Under the pieces are notes generated by a model. The model saw only the letters and a program-made list of their open reading frames with translations, was not told where the DNA came from and did no database searches. From Cryobacterium sp. Y11 (GTDB lineage: Bacteria > Actinomycetota > Actinomycetes > Actinomycetales > Microbacteriaceae), in NCBI RefSeq assembly GCF_002929535.1, contig NZ_PJJO01000059.1:186001-250000 (forward strand): DNA of 64,000 nucleotides, written 5' to 3'. Below are positions 34,496-41,769 of this stretch, piece after piece (position 1 is the stretch's first letter; each line of letters starts with the position of its first letter). The position numbers and the translations under genes were made by a program.

Positions 34496-34981
34496 GTGAC
34501 CGGCGACAATTTGATTTCAGAGTCCGAGACCCTTCTTCCCGCGGAACCGGAGGTGCTCGAAGCCCTTCGTCGAACCGCGAGGAGCGAGATCGCCGCCGTC
34601 GCGCAGGCGCACCCGACCTCGCCGTTGGCCTGGGCCGAACTGGCTGATGCCACCCACTCAGACGGCCGCATGCTTGAGTCGTACGCCTACGCCCGGGTTG
34701 GCTATCACCGAGGACTGGACGCCCTGCGCGAGGCCGGCTGGCGCGGCCACGGCCCCATTCCGTGGCGCCACGAACCAAATCGCGGAGTTTTGCGCGCCCT
34801 GTTCGCGCTGCGCCGCGGTGCCGAAGAAATCGGCGAGACCGACGAGGTCGTGCGCCTGACGGCTTTTCTCACGGATGCCGATGCGAGCGCAATCTCGATC
34901 ATCGCCGTCCTGCACACTGGCAGCCCGGGATTCGACCCGGCGCCGCCCACCGAAGCCTTTGTAATTCGAGGAGAAGACTAA
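34496..34981 (+). CDS. DUF3151 family protein
   Basis: The 161-residue actinobacteria-specific protein matches DUF3151 in sequence: LLPAEPEVLEALRRTARSEIAAVAQAHPTSPLAWAELADATHSDGRMLESYAYARVGYHRGLDALR and WRGHGPIPWRHEPNRGVLRALFALRRGAEEIGE. The first part has a tetratricopeptide-like helical look. No function is established. The stop is immediately followed by the purA ATG, so the two are probably co-transcribed, an arrangement seen in other actinobacteria. Confidence 0.85.
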   Translation: MTGDNLISESETLLPAEPEVLEALRRTARSEIAAVAQAHPTSPLAWAELADATHSDGRMLESYAYARVGYHRGLDALREAGWRGHGPIPWRHEPNRGVLRALFALRRGAEEIGETDEVVRLTAFLTDADASAISIIAVLHTGSPGFDPAPPTEAFVIRGED

Positions 34982-36268
34982 ATGCCCGCGATCGTACTCA
35001 TCGGAGCCCAGTGGGGCGACGAGGGCAAGGGCAAGGCCACCGACCTGCTCGGCAGCCGGGTCGACTATGTCGTCAAATTCAACGGCGGCAACAATGCCGG
35101 ACACACCGTGGTTGTCGGCGATGAAAAGTACGCGCTGCACCTGCTGCCCTCCGGCATCCTGAGCCCCGGCGTTACCCCGGTCATCGCCAACGGCGTTGTC
35201 GTCGACGTCGAAGTGCTCTTTGAAGAGCTCGACGCGCTGTCCGAGCGCGGTGTTGACGTCTCCCGGCTCAAGGTCAGCCTGAACGCGCACGTGATTACCG
35301 CATATCACCGCACCCTCGACAAGGTCACCGAGCGTTTTCTCGGCAAGCGCCAGATCGGCACCACCGGCCGTGGCATCGGCCCGGCCTACGCCGACAAGAT
35401 CAACCGGGTCGGCATTCGCGTGCAAGATCTGTTCGATGAGAACATCCTGCGCCAAAAGGTTGAGGGCGCCCTCGACCAGAAGAACCACATGCTGGTCAAG
35501 GTCTACAACCGTCGCGCCATTGAGGTCGAAGAGATCGTCACCGAGCTGCTCGGCTATGCCGAACGCCTGCGCCCCATGGTCACCGACACCGCGCTGTTGC
35601 TGCACCAGGCGCTGACAGCCGGCAAGACCGTTCTGTTCGAGGGTGGCCAGGCCACCATGCTCGACGTCGACCACGGCACCTACCCCTTCGTCACGTCTTC
35701 GAACGCCACCTCGGGCGGCGCGGTAACCGGTTCCGGCATCGCCCCCAACCGCATCGACCGGGTCATCGCCGTGGTCAAGGCCTACACGACGCGGGTTGGC
35801 AGCGGACCGTTCCCGACCGAGCTGTTCGACGAATCCGGCGAGTACCTGCGTGCCCAGGGCTTCGAGTTCGGCACCACCACCGGCCGCCCGCGTCGCTGTG
35901 GCTGGTACGATGCCCCGATCGCCCGGTACACCTCGCGCATCAACGGTGTCACCGACTTCGTTCTGACCAAGCTCGACGTTCTCACCGGCCTGGCCGAGAT
36001 TCCGGTCTGCGTGGCCTACTCGGTCGACGGCGTGCGTGTCGACGAGGTTCCGGTCTCGCAGAGCGACTTTCACCACGCTGTTCCGATCTACGAAAACTTT
36101 CCCGGCTGGACAGAGGACATCACCGGGGTGCGCACCTTCGACGAGCTGCCGCAGGCCGCGCAGAACTATGTGCTCGCGCTCGAGGGTATGAGCGGATCGC
36201 GCATTTCGGCGATCGGCGTCGGCCCCGACCGTGAAGCCATCGTCGTTCGTCACGACCTGATCGACTAG
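34982..36268 (+). CDS. purA: Adenylosuccinate synthetase
   Basis: The 428-residue enzyme has the P-loop [16 protein letters not shown] near the N-terminus, [25 protein letters not shown], the [14 protein letters not shown] segment, and [15 protein letters not shown]. It joins IMP and aspartate using GTP in AMP synthesis. Length is standard. It starts on the base after the DUF3151 stop, with GAGGAGA inside that gene as ribosome site. Confidence 0.96.
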   Translation: MPAIVLIGAQWGDEGKGKATDLLGSRVDYVVKFNGGNNAGHTVVVGDEKYALHLLPSGILSPGVTPVIANGVVVDVEVLFEELDALSERGVDVSRLKVSLNAHVITAYHRTLDKVTERFLGKRQIGTTGRGIGPAYADKINRVGIRVQDLFDENILRQKVEGALDQKNHMLVKVYNRRAIEVEEIVTELLGYAERLRPMVTDTALLLHQALTAGKTVLFEGGQATMLDVDHGTYPFVTSSNATSGGAVTGSGIAPNRIDRVIAVVKAYTTRVGSGPFPTELFDESGEYLRAQGFEFGTTTGRPRRCGWYDAPIARYTSRINGVTDFVLTKLDVLTGLAEIPVCVAYSVDGVRVDEVPVSQSDFHHAVPIYENFPGWTEDITGVRTFDELPQAAQNYVLALEGMSGSRISAIGVGPDREAIVVRHDLID

Positions 36269-36299
36269 AACCCGCCTATCCGTTTTGTGGCCGACCTGC

Positions 36300-36305
36300 C
36301 ACACT
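36300..36305 (+). promoter_or_regulatory. -10 box of leaderless GNAT gene
   Basis: CACACT, a weak -10, lies 6 nt before the GTG at 36312. Confidence 0.35.
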
Positions 36306-36311
36306 GGGCGG

Positions 36312-37100
36312 GTGACCGCCGTGAGACCCCATTCAATGACCCTGACCGGTCGTTTTGTGCAGCTGCAACCGCTCGGCAGTGCCGCGCTGCCTGACCTGTA
36401 CCGTGCCATCGCCCACCCCGAGGTATTCGCGACCGGTTACGGCGGCGGTCCGGCGGCGTTGGCGCGCGATGTCGACGGGTTCATCAAATGGGCCAATGAT
36501 TATTTTCAGTGGGAGAGCCTGCCGTACCTGGTACGCCTGCTCGGCGGCCCGCACGACGGTGACGTCGTTGGCACCACGACCCTCGGTGACATCGACGTCG
36601 TCGCCGAGTCAATCCACCTCGGCTGGACTGCCTACGACCCACGCGTCTGGGGAACCGCCGTCAATGCCGAAACCAAACTGCTCGTGCTCAGCAATGCCTT
36701 CTCCAACGGCTTCGGCCGGGTCAAAATTCAAACGGATGCCATCAACGAGCGTTCCCGCGCCGCCCTCCTCGGCATCAGCGCCACCTTCGAGGGCATCCTG
36801 CGTCGCGATCGCCCCCGCGCCGACGGCACCTGGCGGAACACCGCCGTCTACTCGATCCTGGCCGATGAATGGCCGGCCGTTCGTGCCGGGCTCGAGGCCC
36901 GCCTCGATGCGTGTGCGGGCCGCTTCGTGACCTATCGGAGCCTGCGCAGTGCCGGGCCCGGCAGCACCATCAGCGGCGGCGCGCCTCAGGGTGGGTTCCA
37001 CCCGGCCGCCGGGAGTGCGCCCGCCAGCTCCGCGGGGGCGACGGGTTCGACGCCCGCGTCCGACGCAGAGCAGAGCGCCGAGGCCGACACGTCGCAATAG
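36312..37100 (+). CDS. GNAT-family N-acetyltransferase
   Basis: The 262-residue protein has a RimJ/RimL-type GNAT domain over the first 200 residues (MTLTGRFVQLQPLG, DVVGTTTLGDIDVVAESIHLGWTAYDPRVWGTAVNAETKLLVLSNAF, NERSRAALLGISATFEGILR, WRNTAVYSILADEW). A low-complexity Gly/Ala/Ser tail of about 45 residues is probably disordered. The acceptor is unknown. The start is GTG 36312, 43 nt after the purA stop. Confidence 0.83.
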   Translation: MTAVRPHSMTLTGRFVQLQPLGSAALPDLYRAIAHPEVFATGYGGGPAALARDVDGFIKWANDYFQWESLPYLVRLLGGPHDGDVVGTTTLGDIDVVAESIHLGWTAYDPRVWGTAVNAETKLLVLSNAFSNGFGRVKIQTDAINERSRAALLGISATFEGILRRDRPRADGTWRNTAVYSILADEWPAVRAGLEARLDACAGRFVTYRSLRSAGPGSTISGGAPQGGFHPAAGSAPASSAGATGSTPASDAEQSAEADTSQ

Positions 37101-37181
37101 GGCGCCGTGGCATCCGCTACCATTCTTCGGTGCAGTTCAGACGTTGAGCTTGGTAGGGCCCACGCTCGCCGGAGCCCGCTA

Positions 37182-37187
37182 TAGGCT
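37182..37187 (+). promoter_or_regulatory. -10 box of leaderless EamA-type gene
   Basis: TAGGCT lies 6 nt before the GTG at 37194, the same hexamer and spacing as at xthA. Confidence 0.55.
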
Positions 37188-37193
37188 CGAATC

Positions 37194-38150
37194 GTGCCTA
37201 CTACCGCCGCCGCCAGCAAAACTCTTATCACCCTGCAATTTCTGGGAATGGGACTGATCTGGGGCTCAAGTTTTCTGTTTATGAAGATCGCACTCGACGG
37301 GGTCAGCTTCGGGCAGGTCGCCTGGTCCCGCCTCGTACTCGGCGGGCTCACGCTCGGGCTGATCGTGCTGGTGAATCAGCCGCGCATTAACAATGGGCCG
37401 GTGTTGCCGCGCCAACCCCTGGTCTGGCTGCACTTTCTCGTGATTGCGATCAGCGGATGCGTCATTCCCCACCTGCTTTTCGCCTGGGCCGAACAGTACG
37501 TGTCGTCAAGCCTGGCGAGCATCTACAACGCGGTCACGCCGATCATGACGGCGCTCATGGCGACGTTGGCCTTTCGGGTAGAGAAACTCGTGCGCGCCCA
37601 GGTGGCCGGCGTCGTGCTCGGCATCATCGGCGTGGTCGTGATCATCGGACCGTGGCAGTATTCCTCGCTGACCGGCGACCTGTGGGGCCAGCTTGCCTGC
37701 CTCGGCGCGGCCGTCTGCTACGGATTCACCTTTGGCTATACCCGTCGTTTTTTGAGTGGACGGCCGATTGCCGGGTCAACCTTTGCTTTTCTCAATATTG
37801 GCATCGCCGGGTTCCTCATGCTGCTGCTCACGCCAGTGCTGGCCTGGAGTCCGGTGGCGCTGACCGTGCCGATCGTGCTCTGCCTGCTGGCTTTGGGCGC
37901 GCTCGGAACCGGCATTGCCTACATCTGGAACATCAACGTGTTGCGTGCCTGGGGCCCGACCAACGCGTCCACGGTGACCTACGTGACGCCAGTGGTCGGC
38001 GTGATGCTGGGGGTGCTTGTGCTCTCCGAAACGTTCTCCTGGCACGAACCGAGCGGCGCGCTGTTGGTGCTCGTTGGCATTCTTCTCACGCAGAAACGGT
38101 TGCGTCTGCGGCCGGTGGGGGCCCGGGGGCGGGCGGCGGCATCCGTGTGA
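37194..38150 (+). CDS. DMT-superfamily (EamA) transporter
   Basis: The 318-residue membrane protein has ten predicted spans formed by two EamA repeats: GMGLIWGSSFLFMKIALDGVSFGQVAWSRLVLGGLTL at the start, and a second unit with SLTGDLWGQLACLGAAVCYGFTFGYTRRFLSG and NASTVTYVTPVVGVMLGVLVLSETFSWHE. These are exporters or permeases for amino acids or metabolites; the substrate is unknown. Starts with GTG, apparently leaderless. Confidence 0.88.
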   Translation: MPTTAAASKTLITLQFLGMGLIWGSSFLFMKIALDGVSFGQVAWSRLVLGGLTLGLIVLVNQPRINNGPVLPRQPLVWLHFLVIAISGCVIPHLLFAWAEQYVSSSLASIYNAVTPIMTALMATLAFRVEKLVRAQVAGVVLGIIGVVVIIGPWQYSSLTGDLWGQLACLGAAVCYGFTFGYTRRFLSGRPIAGSTFAFLNIGIAGFLMLLLTPVLAWSPVALTVPIVLCLLALGALGTGIAYIWNINVLRAWGPTNASTVTYVTPVVGVMLGVLVLSETFSWHEPSGALLVLVGILLTQKRLRLRPVGARGRAAASV

Positions 38151-38166
38151 CACGTGCGGCATGCAT

Positions 38167-38172
38167 TATCGT
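38167..38172 (+). promoter_or_regulatory. -10 box of leaderless chorismate mutase gene
   Basis: TATCGT lies 6 nt before the ATG at 38179. Confidence 0.5.
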
Positions 38173-38178
38173 GAAAGC

Positions 38179-38571
38179 ATGGCCGCATACGAGGAATTAC
38201 CCGCCGACGCTGAGGCGATTGATCAGCTGCACAGCATTCGCGAGAGCATCGACAATATTGACGCCGCGCTCATTCATTTGCTGGCCGAGCGGTTCAAATT
38301 CACCCAGCAGGTCGGGCGCCTCAAAGCCACGCACGGGCTGCCGGCCGCCGACCCGGCCCGCGAACTCCTGCAGATTGATCGCCTCCGCGGACTCGCCGAA
38401 GAGGCGCACCTCGACCCGGCCTTTGCCGAGAAATTCTTGAATTTCATCATCGCCGAGGTGATCCACCACCACGTGAAGATTGCCGGCGGCGAGGCTGTGA
38501 CGGCCGGGCGGGTTGCCGGGGCGGCGCCCGGGGCACACCCGATTCCGCACCCACCGATCGCCGCCTCATAA
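38179..38571 (+). CDS. Chorismate mutase (AroQ type)
   Basis: The 130-residue protein has the AroQ helix-1 pattern LHSIRESIDNIDAALIHLLAERFKFTQQVGRLKATHGLPAADPARE (catalytic Arg, Lys) and ending helices HLDPAFAEKFLNFIIAEVIHHHVKIA. It converts chorismate to prephenate for Phe/Tyr synthesis. It resembles the short actinobacterial cytosolic enzymes that gain activity with DAHP synthase. The last 30 residues are Gly/Pro-rich. The start at 38179 is set by the promoter spacing. Confidence 0.9.
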   Translation: MAAYEELPADAEAIDQLHSIRESIDNIDAALIHLLAERFKFTQQVGRLKATHGLPAADPARELLQIDRLRGLAEEAHLDPAFAEKFLNFIIAEVIHHHVKIAGGEAVTAGRVAGAAPGAHPIPHPPIAAS

Positions 38572-38574
38572 TCT
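38569..38574 (+). promoter_or_regulatory. -10 box of leaderless SDR gene
   Basis: TAATCT overlaps the chorismate mutase stop codon and lies 7 nt before the GTG at 38582. Confidence 0.5.
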
Positions 38575-38581
38575 GCGTTCC

Positions 38582-39514
38582 GTGACGTCGACAACCTGGA
38601 ACCCTCGTTCTTTACCAGACCAGAGTGGCAAGACCTTCGTCGTTACCGGCGCCAACGCCGGGCTCGGCTACTTCACCAGCGAGCAGCTGGCCGGTGCTGG
38701 CGCACACGTCATTCTGGCGTGCCGCAATCTTGTGAAAGCGGATGCAGCGGTGGCGGCCATCCGCGCCCGCGTGCCGGGGGCATCCGTTTCGGTGTTGCAG
38801 CTCGATGTCGCCGATCTTCAGTCGGTGCGCACCGTCAGTGAGAGTCTGCGCGCTCTGCCCCGCCTCGACGGTCTGATTCTGAACGCCGGAATTGTGCACC
38901 CGCCAACCGACCGGCAGGTGAGCCTCGACGGCAACGAGCTCGTCTTCGCCACAAACTTTCTCGGGCACTTCGCGCTCACCGCTGGCACCCTGATGGCCCT
39001 GCGCCGCACGCCCGGCAGCCGCGTCGTATCGCTCGGCTCGTTGATTTCGCGGCTGATGGACTCGTCCCTCGACGATCTGCAGCTGGCCACGACCTATAAC
39101 GGGTGGAAGGCCTACGCGCAGTCCAAGATTGCCATGCAGGTGTTCGGGTTCGAGCTCGACCGGCGGCTACGAGCGAACGGTGCTGGCACGGTCGCGTCGC
39201 TGGTCGCGCATCCGGGATATTCCATCTCGGGGCTGACCCCGACCATCCGTTCGGTCAATGAGGTGTCACGGGGCAAGCGCGTGATAGATGGTGCCCAGCT
39301 ACTCGTCGGGGCGCAGAGCAAGCAGCGGGGCGCCTGGTCAACCGTGCGCGCCGCGATCGACCCAGATGCCCACGGCGGCGACTACTTCGGCCCGCGCTTA
39401 CTCACCCGCGGTGCGCCGGTGCGTCAGCCCGCCACCCGCACCTCCCGTGACAGAGCCGTGGCCGCCCGCCTCTGGGAGCGCGCCGAAACCCTAATAAAAG
39501 AACCCTTCCTATAA
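38582..39514 (+). CDS. Short-chain dehydrogenase/reductase (retinol-dehydrogenase/POR-like)
   Basis: The 310-residue SDR has the NADP-binding motif VTGANAGLGYFTSEQLAGAGAHVILACRN, LILNAGI, catalytic Ser in VVSLGSL and YAQSKIAM (Tyr, Lys), then LVAHPGYS. It belongs to the group of light-dependent protochlorophyllide-reductase-like and retinol dehydrogenase-like actinobacterial enzymes with unknown substrates. A hairpin repeat begins 4 nt after the stop. Confidence 0.87.
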   Translation: MTSTTWNPRSLPDQSGKTFVVTGANAGLGYFTSEQLAGAGAHVILACRNLVKADAAVAAIRARVPGASVSVLQLDVADLQSVRTVSESLRALPRLDGLILNAGIVHPPTDRQVSLDGNELVFATNFLGHFALTAGTLMALRRTPGSRVVSLGSLISRLMDSSLDDLQLATTYNGWKAYAQSKIAMQVFGFELDRRLRANGAGTVASLVAHPGYSISGLTPTIRSVNEVSRGKRVIDGAQLLVGAQSKQRGAWSTVRAAIDPDAHGGDYFGPRLLTRGAPVRQPATRTSRDRAVAARLWERAETLIKEPFL

Positions 39515-39517
39515 GTC

Positions 39518-39578
39518 CGCGAGAGCGGGAAATATGCTGCTTCAGCGTGCGCGAAGCAGCATATTTCCCGCTCTCACG
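39518..39578. repeat. Dispersed 60-bp hairpin repeat, copy 3
   Basis: Near-perfect inverted repeat (CGCGAGAGCGGGAAATATG arm, central CTTCAGCGTGCGCGAAG). It is almost identical to copy 4. It lies between two plus-strand genes, just after the SDR stop. Confidence 0.88.
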
Positions 39579-39597
39579 AGACGGCGCGCGCCGCAGG

Positions 39598-39603
39598 TAG
39601 TCT
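39598..39603 (+). promoter_or_regulatory. -10 box of leaderless aldo/keto reductase gene
   Basis: TAGTCT lies 6 nt before the ATG at 39610; no Shine-Dalgarno. Confidence 0.5.
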
Positions 39604-39609
39604 GACCAG

Positions 39610-40620
39610 ATGACTACAACTTCCGCTACCCTGACCGCAGTTACATTAGGGGACGGCCTCACGGTCAGCCCGCAGGGCTATGGAGGCATGTCGCTCACGC
39701 CGGTCTACGGTCCGATCGACCCCGACGATGCCCTGCGCACGCTGACGCATGCCGTTGACTCGGGCCTCACTTTCATCGACACGGCCAATGTCTACGGCAA
39801 CGGGTTGAGCGAGCGGACCATCGCCAGGCTGATCGCGACCCGGCGTGATGAGGTGCAGTTGGCGAGCAAGTTCGGCATCCTTTCGGGCGGCGGCATCGGT
39901 GCACGCGGCATCCGTGGTGACCGTGCCTACGTGTTCGAGCAGATCGACCTGAGTCTCGCGCGCCTCGGCACCGACCACCTCGATCTCTACTACCAGCACC
40001 GGGTCGACCCCGAGGTGCCGATCGAAGAAACCGTCGGGGCGCTCGCCGAGTTGGTTCAGGCGGGCAAGATTCGTCACATCGGCCTCTCCGAACCGACCGG
40101 CGACGAGTTGCGGCGCGCTGCCGCCATTCACCCGATCGCCGCCGTGCAGTCCGAGTGGAGCATCATCAGTCGGGATGTCGAGTTGCATGTCATTCCGACC
40201 GCGATCGAGCTGGGCATTGGGTTCGTCCCATATTCGCCTCTGGGGCGCCAGTGGCTCACTGGGCTCTTCGACCGCAGCGCGCTCACTGACGCAGACGGGC
40301 GTCACAAGTTTCCCCGGTTCACCCCGGATGCCCTCGCCGCCAATCAGCCGTTGCTCACCGAGGTGCGTGCGGTGGCCCGTGAGGGCGCTGTTTCGCCGGC
40401 GCAGGTTGCGCTTGCTTGGCTTTATGCCAAGGGTCGAACCCTCGGTGTCGCGGTGTCGCCCATTCCCGGCTCCCGCTTCATCGAGCGAGTGGACGAGAAC
40501 CTGGCGGCCGCGAGCATCCGTCTCGACGCTACACACATCGAGCGCTTGGACGCGCTAGCCGACCGCGTCGTCGGCCACCGTTCGTTCAACCCCCAGTGGG
40601 TCTCCGCCGGCCGCGAATAG
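39610..40620 (+). CDS. Aldo/keto reductase
   Basis: The 336-residue TIM-barrel oxidoreductase has GYGGMSLTPVYGP, FIDTANVYGNGLSERTIARL (catalytic Asp and Tyr), catalytic Lys in VQLASKFGI, His in LYYQHRVDPEVPIEETVGAL, AVQSEWSIISRD, and VSPIPGSRFIERVDENL near the NADPH site. It reduces aldehydes or ketones; the substrate is unknown. It is bracketed on both sides by nearly identical hairpin repeats (39518 and 40641), which might allow recombination of the whole gene. Confidence 0.9.
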   Translation: MTTTSATLTAVTLGDGLTVSPQGYGGMSLTPVYGPIDPDDALRTLTHAVDSGLTFIDTANVYGNGLSERTIARLIATRRDEVQLASKFGILSGGGIGARGIRGDRAYVFEQIDLSLARLGTDHLDLYYQHRVDPEVPIEETVGALAELVQAGKIRHIGLSEPTGDELRRAAAIHPIAAVQSEWSIISRDVELHVIPTAIELGIGFVPYSPLGRQWLTGLFDRSALTDADGRHKFPRFTPDALAANQPLLTEVRAVAREGAVSPAQVALAWLYAKGRTLGVAVSPIPGSRFIERVDENLAAASIRLDATHIERLDALADRVVGHRSFNPQWVSAGRE

Positions 40621-40640
40621 CCCCCGCTACCCGTCCGTCC

Positions 40641-40699
40641 CGCGAGAGCGGGAAATATGCTGCTTCAGCGTGCGTGAAGCAGCATATTTCCCGCTCTCG
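40641..40699. repeat. Dispersed 60-bp hairpin repeat, copy 4
   Basis: CGCGAGAGCGGGAAATATG arm with central CTTCAGCGTGCGTGAAG and complementary right arm. It lies between convergent genes and is nearly identical to copy 3, 1.1 kb away. Confidence 0.88.
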
Positions 40700-40708
40700 G
40701 CTCACGAC

Positions 40709-41620
40709 TCATGGTCGCCAACCGCCGGCAATGAGCGCCACTGTTACTCTGCGGATCACCTCGGGTGGATTGCGGAGGTGGGATTTGTTGATGCGGATCA
40801 CCCGCCACGTGTCCTCCATGAGCGCGTCGAGGCGGTCAACGTCCCAGTGGTACTGGTTCTCGTCGGTGCGGTGCTGCCCGCCGTCGTACTCGAGCAAAAC
40901 ACGGTACCGGCGAAAGACCAGGTCGCCGGTGGCGAGTTTCACCCCGGCGCGGCTCAGAATTATGGCGTTCACCTCGGGCTCAGGCAGGCCCGCGCGCACG
41001 ATGAGCAGTCGCAGGTCGGTCTCGCGTGGTGAGTCGACGCCCGGTCGAATCCAAATCAGCGCCTCGCGCAGGAGTTTTACGCCCCGGTGTCCCGAATAGC
41101 GACGAACGGCCGTCAGCAGGTCGCGCATCTCGGCGAACGGATGTTGACGGCGCACGAGTGCGTCGCCGATCCGGATCAGGTCGTCGAGCCCGAGCACGCT
41201 GGAGAGCTGGCACCATGTGTCAACCGCGCTGGTCGCCCGCAGGCTACCAATTTTTACCACGGCGAGACTGCCGGGCTCCAAGTGGTGACCGATCACCCCA
41301 CGAACGTTGGGGCGGGCTGCCGGGTTGTCTGTGCCGATGTGCAGTACCACCGCATGTTGCAGGGCCCAGGGCAGAGGCAGACCGTGGATGATGGCCGCAG
41401 TCACGTGGCTGAAGTAGTGAGTGGGGAGCATCCGCTGGCTGTACGTTTCAATGCGCGACTGAACACCGTCGTCGGCGTCGCGCGGCACGCGCATGCTGGG
41501 AAACGGATGCGCCAGGTCAGCGCCGCGCATGCGTGTGGGACTCAACCCGAAATTGAGACCCTCGCGGGTGCTGAACCCTCTGTGCTGCAGTTCCGGCGGG
41601 AGTTGACTGGCACGCTTCAT
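40709..41620 (-). CDS. DUF559/Vsr-like endonuclease-domain protein
   Basis: The 303-residue protein belongs to a family common in high-GC actinobacteria. The N-terminal part (residues 1-190) resembles AbiEi-like winged-helix proteins, and the C-terminal 90 residues have a Vsr/PD-(D/E)XK-like core: YRVLLEYDGGQHRTDENQYHWDVDRLDALMEDTWRVIRI. Such proteins are candidate nucleases of unknown role; some relatives are toxin-like or defence-linked. There is no antitoxin-like partner next to it here. Confidence 0.75.
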   Translation of the reverse strand: MKRASQLPPELQHRGFSTREGLNFGLSPTRMRGADLAHPFPSMRVPRDADDGVQSRIETYSQRMLPTHYFSHVTAAIIHGLPLPWALQHAVVLHIGTDNPAARPNVRGVIGHHLEPGSLAVVKIGSLRATSAVDTWCQLSSVLGLDDLIRIGDALVRRQHPFAEMRDLLTAVRRYSGHRGVKLLREALIWIRPGVDSPRETDLRLLIVRAGLPEPEVNAIILSRAGVKLATGDLVFRRYRVLLEYDGGQHRTDENQYHWDVDRLDALMEDTWRVIRINKSHLRNPPEVIRRVTVALIAGGWRP

Positions 41621-41698
41621 ACTTCAGAGCATGCCCCGTACCCGGGTCGAACGTGACTTATCCACAGGATTGGCTGTCGCCACAAGCAGACCCCGCTT

Positions 41699-41757
41699 GC
41701 GAGAGCGGTAAAAACGTTGCTTCAGCTGTCTCGAAGCAGCACTTTTTCCGCTCTCGC
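41699..41757. repeat. Dispersed 60-bp hairpin repeat, copy 5
   Basis: Left arm GCGAGAGCGGTAAAAACGTTG, central CTTCAGCTGTCTCGAAG, right arm CTTTTTCCGCTCTCGC. The most diverged copy with copy 2. It lies just after the end of purL and upstream of the DUF559 gene. Confidence 0.82.
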
Positions 41758-41769
41758 GAGAAGGGGGGG

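Noticed and set aside
34658..36409. 583-codon minus-strand open frame opposite purA
   Set aside because: Antisense by-product of purA codon use; purA motifs on the plus strand are complete.
41658..41666. Perfect DnaA-box word TTATCCACA
   Set aside because: It is single; only one weak relative lies at about 59541, with no cluster, AT-rich unwinding region or dnaA/dnaN neighbours, so no origin is claimed.
9844..41757. Five similar repeats considered as a CRISPR-like array
   Set aside because: They are spread over 32 kb with genes between, are long hairpins, and have no regular spacers or cas genes.
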